From Aurantiochytrium sp. KH105 (Eukaryota; Sar; Bigyra; Thraustochytrida; Thraustochytriidae), in NCBI GenBank assembly GCA_003116975.1, contig BGKB01000143.1, positions 1-64,000 of the forward strand: 64,000 bases of DNA. Direction: 5' to 3'. Made by a program: the position numbers and the translations under genes. Shown here piece after piece: positions 56,485-64,000 of this stretch; the stretch's first letter is position 1; each line of letters opens with the position of its first letter. Under the pieces are notes generated by a model that searched no databases, was not told the origin of the DNA, and saw only the letters and a list, made by a program, of their open reading frames with translations.

Positions 56485-59400
56485 CTAATGCATGAGCGAA
56501 GGAAAACTTTCCAGAAGGGCTCGCTGGTCCGCCTCGAGCTGTTCAAGCTCAATGTCCGTTCTGCCAGTGGCAGACGCAGTTCTATGGCCTCTACTACTGC
56601 TCGTTTCACGAGATGCAGCAGGAAGACTTGTTGTAAAATCGCGCCGATCCGCAGGCGCCGTCGCGGATCGCTCCACAACAGAATCGTACTCGTTGAGGAG
56701 ACGTTTCACGTCGGACTCAATGCGTGCAACGGAAGCGGATCGTGTTTGCAGCTGGTCAATCTTGCGCTGCGCCGCACGAAGGCGTTTAGCAAGGTGCGAC
56801 GTGGAAAATGTAGACTCGTTTGCCATTTGATCGAGATGATTTTTCAGTTCCGACTTGGCACGTTGGGTCGCCAAGAGATCATGCTTGAGGCCGTCTGCTT
56901 CATCGCGCAAACACTCAATCTGGTCCTGCCGATGCGCAAGTGCGCGCGCCCACTGCAAAAGCACCGATATTGAATCGGCTGCCACGCTGAGAACGCCGAT
57001 GCAGGCATCGAGATAATGCTCATCTGGAATGCATCCCTCGGCGCCAAGACAGCTACGTGACGTGCGACTCGCTTGGATGATGCCAATGACTTGCTCTTCT
57101 TGGTTGAAAATTGGTACGCAAACGAATGCTGCCGAAGGGAGGTCATGACCCTTTCCAGCGGCGAAACTATGACTGCCAGGCGAGGACATCGGCCGGAAGG
57201 GACTTGATCGTGGAGCACCTCTCGATGCAGTAGATCCTCTTTCATTGACATAATCCACGTTCATGCCAATCGCTCCAGGCACCCCCGCTTGACCTGGACT
57301 CACGGGGAACAGTCCAGCACGCATACGAAGGTATGGCGCATCGATCTCAGGATTAAATCGAGCGTCGAGCGAGGCGTCGGCAACAGCAACGGTTTGACCA
57401 AGACGAATCGTGTATGCAGAAAGACTCGAACCGGCCGGGAACGACCTGGCTGGAGAGCCCTGGGGGTCGTGCTGAATAAGAACATCATTTGCGACCTCAA
57501 AGACTTGAAGAGAGTCTGAGGTAAAAAGATGATGCGATGCGCTTCCCATGGCTTGCATGACAGCACCCCAAACCATGCCGCACGCGCTAAATGAGCCGCC
57601 AACCAATCGTTGCGATGGATCAACGAGTGAGGGCTCATTGCGAAGAATCGCAGTTGTATGCGCTTGACTCTCTTCTCCAAGCGAGTCTGTGCCGATAGCT
57701 TGCAAGGAGGGGAAGATGACTGCGTTGCAAACGATTTGCACAAGTCCTGATTGCATGGCGGCCATGACACCATGGCGCTCTTGCAAATGATAAGCCTCGG
57801 CGTATCGAGTGAGCGTGACCTGTTTCCATTTATTCATTGCAGCCAGGAGTGCTCTCTCGTGCATGCGCTTTGCAGAGGCGAGCAAAGTCTTTGTTGCTCG
57901 GATTTTGGCCAACCGGACCTCGGCAAGGCGAAGCCACGCGCGAAAAGCGCGCGACAGCGTGGAAATTCGACCCTTTTGCCAGCAAGCGAGAACAAGGCTC
58001 TCTTCCGCGCTTTCTCGAAGACGAATGACCAGGAGCATGTCTGTGGCATGAATCCAGGTTCGCAAGCCGAGTGCCAGGGACTGCTTGCGCCAGCGCAGCA
58101 ACAAGGCCCGGATACGGTCTCTCTTTTCTCGTTGCTCGCGACAGAACGAGACCCACCCTCTCCAGGCCGCAGCAGCACGCATGTTTCGCCATCGATACAG
58201 GAAAGTCGCGACTCGTCGACGTTGCGCCTTGCGACCGTCCGCGTTCGTTCGCCACGCAGTAAAGGCCTTGGCCATTGCCATTTTTTGCCAGGTGACTATA
58301 GATGCATGCACGCAGCGGTCGCGCATGGATGACATCGAAGCGCTGTAAGTCTCGAGAGCGTCCGCTGCAACATTTCCACAAACCAAGAGCCACTTTCGCC
58401 ATGCTCTTGCCAGACGATGTTGCAAGAGTCTGCGCGCAGTGCGAACCATGCGCTCCACGGCTTGCTCGCGCAATTTGCGTGCACTTACAGCCGCGGAAAG
58501 AGAGGCAAAGGACCGCGCCAAAGTTCGCTCGCGGGCCTTTTGCACGCTGCGGAGAACGAGCTGACGCCTTCGTTTTCGCTCTTGGGCACAGAAGGCCCAG
58601 CCGCTAAACGCACGCGACTTCAAAGCATTGACACTTCGCGTCACAAACTGAGCGAGCAGGCGTCTCTTTCGGCGGGTCTCTGCGGCCACGGTTCGCCATT
58701 GTTGCACGACCTTGAGTAGAAGCTGGTTTCGCCAGGACCATACGACGGAATCTGCATGTTTCTCGCGAATGCGATCCCGATGCGCGACAAGCACACGAAC
58801 CTGGTCCCCGAGAGATGCCTCAATTGCTTCTCGATCCCATTCGGCTTGACCTAGCTGAGCACGCAGCGTCGCGACTTCGTCCGCATAGGCCTGCATTGTC
58901 TCAGCGAGAGCGCGCTGCGCGAAGGAGGCCCACTTGCGAAAGGCTGCGAACAGCATTTTCGAATCAAGACGGACAAGGCACTTTCGCGTGAGCGCGCGAA
59001 GGCGCTGGCGGTCGCGCGCGTTTTCGAGCCAAGCGTCAAAGGCTCGCGCGACGCTCTGCATTCGCCACCGTTGCACAAAGTGCACAACCCGCTCGCGTCG
59101 AAGGCGACGTTCAGAAGTGTATTCGTACCACGTGCGGAAAGCCCTGCTTGCTGCACTTTTGCGCATGCGACCCACAACACGCTCAACAACTTGTTCTGAC
59201 TTGTAAAGCTCTTCCTTTGCCTCCTTGACGTCTTGAACATAGAGCGTCCACTGATCGAAGCGATTTTGGAGATTGTCGCGAGTGAGAGCGAGCAAGACGC
59301 GTTGTGCGCGCTCCTTCACGAGAGCGCTCTCGCGAGCATGCCTTTTCCACATTTCAAAGCACCGCCAGAAGGTTTGCTGTTCCTGGCGACGGAAGAACAT

Positions 59401-62388
59401 GAGCACCTTGGCGCGGTTGGCCCTGCGTTCTTGCGCCGCGACCCGCCAGGCACGAAAGGCTGCGGCGAGATTACCCCGTTGCATTTGCGCCACAAAGCGC
59501 TGCACGATGTTGCGATTTCGCTTGTTTTCTTGTGCGCGGGCAGCCCAGGCAGCAAATGCTCGCGAAGCAGTCTGGTTACGCCAGCGCTGCGAGAAGCGCT
59601 GCAAGATGATGCGGTCGTGACGGGCACGCTCAGCATTTGCACGAAGCGCGGCAAAGGACTTATGCAATATTTTTGCATCTGACGCAGTCGAAAGCTTTTC
59701 GGCGAGTCGCCGGCATACGTCGTTGCGCTGCGCTTGAAAGCGGTGAACATCGGCCTCGTAGCGGGCAGACAGGGCATCGCGTTCTGCAGTGAGTTCGCTT
59801 ACTTGTTCCTGTAACTCGTGGATCAAGTGACCGGCTGACGCATACCTGTGCCACACGCGAAACCCTGACGACATGAGCACCTGCGCTTTGCTCTTCAAAG
59901 CGGACTCCAGAATCTTGCGAAGGAATCTGCGCCTGGAGACCAAGGAACGCCAGGCCAAAAGTGCCTGGAAGGCGCGCCGGTTCCTCCACTTTTCGACAAA
60001 TCCACCGAGCACCTTGCGCTGGTGCACGAGAACTTGTACATTCGTCTTGAAACGCGAGAAGACACGCGCAAGCTGACGATTCCGCATAAGACCAATGACG
60101 TGAGCAATGTGCATTTCGCGCTCGCGTGACGTCCGCGCAGCGAGGTTAACAAGCTCTGCGCCAGCTTGTTCGCGAAAGACGGCGAGTTCCCTCTGCGAAG
60201 CCGCAAGCGCGCTTTCAAGACGCGATAACCTCATGGTGATGTCTTCGTGTAAAATGGATCGCCATCTGGAAAACGCCGAAAAAAGCTCCTTTTGCAGAAT
60301 TGCGCGCAGCATGCGTTGCATAAATCGACGGAGGAACTTTCGATTGGACGCAATCTCTGCCCACGTGGAGAAGACGCGAGCGACGGCGCGGTTGCGCCAG
60401 CGTGCGCTGTATTTTGCCAAAAGATTGGCCTCTCTCCGCAGAGTGTTTGTGTCATTGATACGTGCTTCGCGACGAGAGGCAACCTCGGAGGCCCAAGCGT
60501 GAAAGCGCGCTGCCAGCTCGTCGTGTCGGAGAAGGTTCATGATGGCCCGCGCACGCTTCTTCTTCTCGATACTTGATTGTGCGAAGGAGGCCCAGTGCAT
60601 AAAGAGACGTGAGAGCTGGGCATTTCGCATGCGACCTAAGAACCGACCTATTTTGGCCTTGTACGCGAGGCGGCTCTGCACGTTGTTGTTCCAAGAGGCG
60701 AAAGCGCTGGCTATGCGACGGTTCAAAATACGGGAGACGGCGCGCTCCATGACGCGCCGTTCCCGCGTCTGTGTCATCGCTTTCTCGCGCCACAGCATAA
60801 AGAAGTGCCGGCGGCGAAAGGAGCGCGCCGCGGCAGCGTTCTCTCGCCACTGTACGAGCACAAGGCGGAGAAAGTCGCCCTGCCACTGCGCCACACACTT
60901 GTCCGCGAGAGCGAGCATGCTTTCGTGCTTGCGCGACATCTCGGCATCGTGCGTGACCCTCAATGTCGAGATTCGTTCGAGAGTGGATCGCTGTGCCGCC
61001 TCTCGTTGCCACGTCCAAAATGCTCTGGCCAGGGCGCGATTTAGCACAAGGGCGGCGACTCGTCTCAGCACTCTTCGGACAATGCGTTGTCGCCCAACAT
61101 GGTCTTTCCATGCTGACACCGACGTTGCGAGCGCGCGGTGGTGCATACGGAACAGAATACTCTCTCTGACATTGTTACAACGCCGCGCTTCCTGCGCGGC
61201 CGCGCGCCATGTCAGAACGGACTTTGCAAGCGAGCGACGGCGCAGGCGGCGCAAAGCAAGTTCGGCGAGCCGCTCGACCTGGTCTCGACGCTGCGCTAGC
61301 GCCACATGCTCGCTCCAGCTGTTCCAAGCAGCGCGCATTCGCGCGCGGCACCAGCGCCGCAAGCTTCCTTGTAATAATGTAGGCGCGCTGCCGCGGATGC
61401 GGTCCATGCGTTCCAGCTGCGATTGCGAAAGCGCACGAAGCTCTGTGAGAGATTGCTCCATTTCAGATCGGTGTGCAGCTGCCTTTTCGAGAGAGACCGC
61501 CATGTCGGCCTTTTCGGCAGACGTCTCATCGAGCGCGCCGCGAAGCGCGTCAAGGGACTCTTGCTCCACAGCAAGATGCTCCTGCTTCCAGCGCACAAGG
61601 TCAGCCTTGGCAGACCTTGCGGCCCTGAGCTCGTCTTCGAGCTCCGCGATTCGCTTCTGCGCGGCATCGAGAGCGCGACTCTGGTCTTCCTTTGCAAGGG
61701 CCTGCATACGTTCGTTCTCGGCATTTTGGGCATCGGCATCTTGCGAGACGCGCAATAAGTCGGCGCAGCGGCGCTCAGATGCATGCAGGGCGGCCTTGAG
61801 GGAGTGTTGCTCGGAGACGACGCGCATGTAGGCTCGGTGCAAGCTCGTTACCGTGCGCGCCGATTGCCAATTGGACCCAACGCCTTCCAAACTTGCCATT
61901 CCGTCTCGGTGCTTTGTCTCTTCAGTTTCTACGCTAGCGACAAGGCTCGTTTGCTTTCCAGTTCGAGGGCTTGATATGGTAAAGCTGCCCGATCGGTGTA
62001 AGCGAACAACTGCGGATCCCTGGGACTGATTCGAGTCTAAAGGCCACGTGTCAATTGCATCATCATCGTGGCTGAGATCGCTTTTGCCCGTGAAGGAGCT
62101 CTTGCCAAGGCAACTATTGGCAATCTCGCCGTCGTAAACGCCGCTCTCGTCCAGAAGCAAGGACGAGGAGAGCTCGCGGAGCTCTTCCCAACTGCGCTCA
62201 CCCATTTTTTCGTGCCCGAGACGCGACGGACGCTCGTGCGAAACATGCGCGCGCGGCGATGCGCCGCGTGTGCCAAGACTTGCTGCTGCAGAGACGAGAG
62301 ATCGTGGAGACCCAGCGGCAGCAGCCCTCGACGCCAGCGAGGACGCCCCCGCGTCCTCACCGTTGAAGAAGTCGTCCGCGCCGCTCAT
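56485..62388 (-). CDS. Sfi1-repeat (centrin-binding) protein with coiled coils and a GAF domain
   Basis: A 1967-residue single-frame protein. Residues about 183-330 form a long coiled coil (RIAELEDELRAARSAKADLV). Residues about 340-1530 hold at least 25 Sfi1-type repeats, each with an (A/S)xxFxxW core: ARAFWTWQREA, SRLFMHWASFA, ARVFSTWAEIA, SRAFRTWYEYT, AKAFTAWRTNA, SRAFRAWLRLA. In yeast and animals such repeats form a long helix that binds a row of centrins at the spindle pole body or centriole. Residues about 1595-1815 are a GAF domain (LFTSDSLQVFEVAN, SAAFVCVPIFNQEEQVIGII), followed by another coiled coil. GAF domains bind small ligands such as cyclic nucleotides or serve in dimerisation; no ligand can be predicted. 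A basal-body or flagellar-root role is inferred. Confidence 0.9.
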   Translation of the reverse strand: MSGADDFFNGEDAGASSLASRAAAAGSPRSLVSAAASLGTRGASPRAHVSHERPSRLGHEKMGERSWEELRELSSSLLLDESGVYDGEIANSCLGKSSFTGKSDLSHDDDAIDTWPLDSNQSQGSAVVRLHRSGSFTISSPRTGKQTSLVASVETEETKHRDGMASLEGVGSNWQSARTVTSLHRAYMRVVSEQHSLKAALHASERRCADLLRVSQDADAQNAENERMQALAKEDQSRALDAAQKRIAELEDELRAARSAKADLVRWKQEHLAVEQESLDALRGALDETSAEKADMAVSLEKAAAHRSEMEQSLTELRALSQSQLERMDRIRGSAPTLLQGSLRRWCRARMRAAWNSWSEHVALAQRRDQVERLAELALRRLRRRSLAKSVLTWRAAAQEARRCNNVRESILFRMHHRALATSVSAWKDHVGRQRIVRRVLRRVAALVLNRALARAFWTWQREAAQRSTLERISTLRVTHDAEMSRKHESMLALADKCVAQWQGDFLRLVLVQWRENAAAARSFRRRHFFMLWREKAMTQTRERRVMERAVSRILNRRIASAFASWNNNVQSRLAYKAKIGRFLGRMRNAQLSRLFMHWASFAQSSIEKKKRARAIMNLLRHDELAARFHAWASEVASRREARINDTNTLRREANLLAKYSARWRNRAVARVFSTWAEIASNRKFLRRFMQRMLRAILQKELFSAFSRWRSILHEDITMRLSRLESALAASQRELAVFREQAGAELVNLAARTSREREMHIAHVIGLMRNRQLARVFSRFKTNVQVLVHQRKVLGGFVEKWRNRRAFQALLAWRSLVSRRRFLRKILESALKSKAQVLMSSGFRVWHRYASAGHLIHELQEQVSELTAERDALSARYEADVHRFQAQRNDVCRRLAEKLSTASDAKILHKSFAALRANAERARHDRIILQRFSQRWRNQTASRAFAAWAARAQENKRNRNIVQRFVAQMQRGNLAAAFRAWRVAAQERRANRAKVLMFFRRQEQQTFWRCFEMWKRHARESALVKERAQRVLLALTRDNLQNRFDQWTLYVQDVKEAKEELYKSEQVVERVVGRMRKSAASRAFRTWYEYTSERRLRRERVVHFVQRWRMQSVARAFDAWLENARDRQRLRALTRKCLVRLDSKMLFAAFRKWASFAQRALAETMQAYADEVATLRAQLGQAEWDREAIEASLGDQVRVLVAHRDRIREKHADSVVWSWRNQLLLKVVQQWRTVAAETRRKRRLLAQFVTRSVNALKSRAFSGWAFCAQERKRRRQLVLRSVQKARERTLARSFASLSAAVSARKLREQAVERMVRTARRLLQHRLARAWRKWLLVCGNVAADALETYSASMSSMRDRCVHASIVTWQKMAMAKAFTAWRTNADGRKAQRRRVATFLYRWRNMRAAAAWRGWVSFCREQREKRDRIRALLLRWRKQSLALGLRTWIHATDMLLVIRLRESAEESLVLACWQKGRISTLSRAFRAWLRLAEVRLAKIRATKTLLASAKRMHERALLAAMNKWKQVTLTRYAEAYHLQERHGVMAAMQSGLVQIVCNAVIFPSLQAIGTDSLGEESQAHTTAILRNEPSLVDPSQRLVGGSFSACGMVWGAVMQAMGSASHHLFTSDSLQVFEVANDVLIQHDPQGSPARSFPAGSSLSAYTIRLGQTVAVADASLDARFNPEIDAPYLRMRAGLFPVSPGQAGVPGAIGMNVDYVNERGSTASRGAPRSSPFRPMSSPGSHSFAAGKGHDLPSAAFVCVPIFNQEEQVIGIIQASRTSRSCLGAEGCIPDEHYLDACIGVLSVAADSISVLLQWARALAHRQDQIECLRDEADGLKHDLLATQRAKSELKNHLDQMANESTFSTSHLAKRLRAAQRKIDQLQTRSASVARIESDVKRLLNEYDSVVERSATAPADRRDFTTSLPAASRETSSSRGHRTASATGRTDIELEQLEADQRALLESFPSLMH

Positions 62389-62754
62389 GACTTAGGAGAC
62401 GACTTGGACTCGTCGCGCCGTCCCCCGTTGCACAGGAAAACGGACAAGAGTCGGTCTGCGCGCCGCGGCAGGTGCGGCCCCTTGGCAACGCCGCAACGTG
62501 CCACGCGCTGCGCTGCGCGCGACTGCGCACCGCGCGATGTTCGACTTTGTTGCTCGATCCGTATGCGAGAACCCCGTCCCGCGAGTCCATTTTCGCCGTT
62601 TCGCAGTGGTCCACTTTTTTTCTTCTTTTTTGGGACTAGGGCTAGGTCTTGGTCTACTATGTAAGTACGTATTCACGAATACTAGGGGGCTTTGCTTTTC
62701 GCGGTCAACGAATGGAGCAAGAGCCACGATCTCTCATAGGAACCTTTGGTCCCG
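62389..62754. other. Intergenic spacer (zinc-ribbon gene to Sfi1-GAF gene, same strand)
   Basis: 366 bp holding the 3' end of the zinc-ribbon gene and the promoter of the Sfi1 gene. It includes a T-rich tract at about 62608-62630 on the plus strand. Nothing else was recognised. Confidence 0.5.
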
Positions 62755-64000
62755 CTACGACTGGAGCAAGCGCTGTAATTTCGTATAGTGGCCCTTGGTT
62801 CCACAGCGAAAGCAATTAAAGTGGCCATTCTCGCGATGGACGTTGAGCTTGTACATGTTGGATTTGTCGCCTTTAATGTCGTGGCAGAACGGGCACTCAC
62901 GAACTTGGCAAAATTCTTTGCCAGGAGTCTCTCTGAACGTGAGCCCTGCTTTCCGAAGCGTGTCAGAGACCACATTCCAGCTGGGGCCGTTTTGGTCTCC
63001 GACTGAGGCTGACTTGGCGTTTTGAGTCTTGAAGTTTTGATTGGCTGCGGAGCCAACTGTTTCATCTTTGGCATTCTGACCAGTGCTCGTGCTCGTACTA
63101 GGGCTGCTGGTGCCACCAGCATTCCCCCGTCTTCTTATCGTTCGCTTATTTATTGATTCAGCATACGCGCCGCGTCCTTTCATTGAGGAGACTTCTTCAC
63201 GAGTACCGCTAGCCATCCTTCCGTAGAAACCTTTGCTTTTCATGGTTCCCTCTTTTAATGTTACTTCGTCGAGCATTTCCTGAAATGCGCCCTCGCCAGC
63301 GAAAAACAACGGTGCTTCTTCTTCTATTTCTTCTTTTTCTTCTTTTTCTTCTTTCTCTTCTTTTTCTTCTTCTTTGGAAATTTTCATCTCCGTCTCTTTG
63401 AGAACCTTTGCTTTTGACTCTTCAGCAGCGGCGGTAGTCTTGCTAGTCTCGTGAGCTTCTACTGTGCCATTGCCAGCCTTGTTGGCGTCATTTATCTTGT
63501 CGGCCTCTACGTTATTTTTCATCTCGTCAGCCTCTGCGATATCGTTCGCCTTGCTAGCGTTGTCAGCGGCTTGAGCATTTGTCACCTCGTCAGGCTCGCT
63601 AGCCTTGCCAGTATCATTTGCTTCTGCAGACGTGCTTGCTTTAGGCGACATTGACTTGTTCTTTCGGTCTTTCGTGAGCGAGTCAGGATTCGTATCCTCA
63701 ACGGCATCCTGCGTTGCGAGATGTTCTTCTTGAGACTCGTCATCGGGTGGATAGCGAATGGCGTTCATTAAAATAGGTTTTGCATCGGGATCTTTCAATC
63801 CGCGACCCAAGACGAGAGATACGAATTGAGGGTCGTGCTTGTCCAGGTTGGTTTGGAAATTGCCAAGCTTCATCTTTTCAAGTTTGTCAATCATGCGCTC
63901 CAGGTCTTTGTCAAGACTTGCAGTCAGAGACATGATATGCTCAAGAGCTTTGAGGTCTGCATCTGCTGCTGCAGCACTGCGACCGCTCAGCTCTGTCTCA
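62755..64000 (-). CDS. Protein with a C-terminal Twinkle-type zinc ribbon (5' end outside the window)
   Basis: The minus-strand frame is open through the right edge; an internal Met lies at 63933, and 22 further in-frame codons to 64000 have no stop, so the protein probably begins outside. The visible 414 residues contain a helical stretch (SLDKDLERMIDKLEKMKLGN), a long acidic Lys/Glu/Ala linker with a KEE repeat, then a C-terminal zinc ribbon: RECPFCHDIKGDKSNMYKLN, NCFRCGTKGHYTKLQRLL and the stop. That ribbon has the Cys spacing and the KGK.DN.YKL..C.RCG.KG style of the zinc-binding domain of Twinkle-like mitochondrial or T7-type helicase-primases. In those proteins it is N-terminal and followed by primase and helicase domains; here it ends the protein. 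Role unknown; organelle DNA handling is a guess. Confidence 0.75.
   Translation of the reverse strand, partial: ETELSGRSAAAADADLKALEHIMSLTASLDKDLERMIDKLEKMKLGNFQTNLDKHDPQFVSLVLGRGLKDPDAKPILMNAIRYPPDDESQEEHLATQDAVEDTNPDSLTKDRKNKSMSPKASTSAEANDTGKASEPDEVTNAQAADNASKANDIAEADEMKNNVEADKINDANKAGNGTVEAHETSKTTAAAEESKAKVLKETEMKISKEEEKEEKEEKEEKEEIEEEAPLFFAGEGAFQEMLDEVTLKEGTMKSKGFYGRMASGTREEVSSMKGRGAYAESINKRTIRRRGNAGGTSSPSTSTSTGQNAKDETVGSAANQNFKTQNAKSASVGDQNGPSWNVVSDTLRKAGLTFRETPGKEFCQVRECPFCHDIKGDKSNMYKLNVHRENGHFNCFRCGTKGHYTKLQRLLQS

Noticed and set aside
1-64000. tRNA, rRNA, CRISPR, insertion sequences or retroelements
   Set aside because: A scan of the spacers for T-loop-like GTTC sequences gave a few hits (near 5527, 14078 and 32217) without matching stems, and no reverse transcriptase, integrase or long terminal repeats were seen.

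Overview
The window looks like nuclear DNA of a stramenopile protist, most likely a thraustochytrid (Labyrinthulomycetes). That assignment is an inference. It rests on GC-rich and almost intronless eukaryotic genes, very long disordered and homopolymer-rich proteins, a receptor-type class III cyclase, a KDEL-retained ER protein, a DHCR24-type sterol reductase, and centriole genes that fit a zoospore-forming organism. There is no operon structure, no rRNA or tRNA that I could find, no CRISPR and no recognisable mobile element.

Layout. From 1 to 7.7 kb three genes run on the minus strand: the N-terminus of a secreted Cys-rich protein that leaves the window at its left edge, a two-TM receptor-type nucleotidyl cyclase, and a cytosolic fusion of a BtuF-like domain, a Cys-rich DUF5522-type segment and a DUF71/COG2102 PP-loop ATPase. 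From 8 to 17.3 kb come a GRAM-domain protein, a BUD20/ZNF593-like ribosome export factor, ribose-5-phosphate isomerase, a secreted RNase T2 and a DHCR24-like reductase. A single 13.9 kb minus-strand gene (17987-31903) encodes a VPS13B-like bridge lipid-transfer protein. From 33 to 44.6 kb lie a membrane-anchored DUF1769-like/PH/DUF547 protein, an unrecognised Gln-rich zinc-ribbon protein whose tail overlaps it, and a convincing STIL (centriole duplication) homologue.

From 44.8 to 52.5 kb come an ER-lumen protein ending in KDEL, a divergent PP1 catalytic subunit with the only intron I can support, and an ethanolamine/choline phosphotransferase. From 53 to 64 kb come a helical protein with a Tyr-rich prion-like tail, a huge Sfi1-repeat protein carrying a GAF domain, and the C-terminal part of a protein ending in a Twinkle-type zinc ribbon, which leaves the window at the right edge.

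How they fit together. Two themes recur without forming an operon: lipid and membrane biology (DHCR24, VPS13B-like, EPT/CPT, GRAM, PH/DUF1769-like) and centriole/basal-body biology (STIL, Sfi1-repeat protein). Twelve consecutive genes alternate strictly in strand, so divergent pairs probably share promoters, and several sense-strand leaders carry AGC-type tetranucleotide arrays just before the ATG. The most novel items are the putative vitamin B12-salvage fusion, the STIL homologue far outside animals, the DUF1769/PH/DUF547 fusion and the Sfi1-GAF protein.
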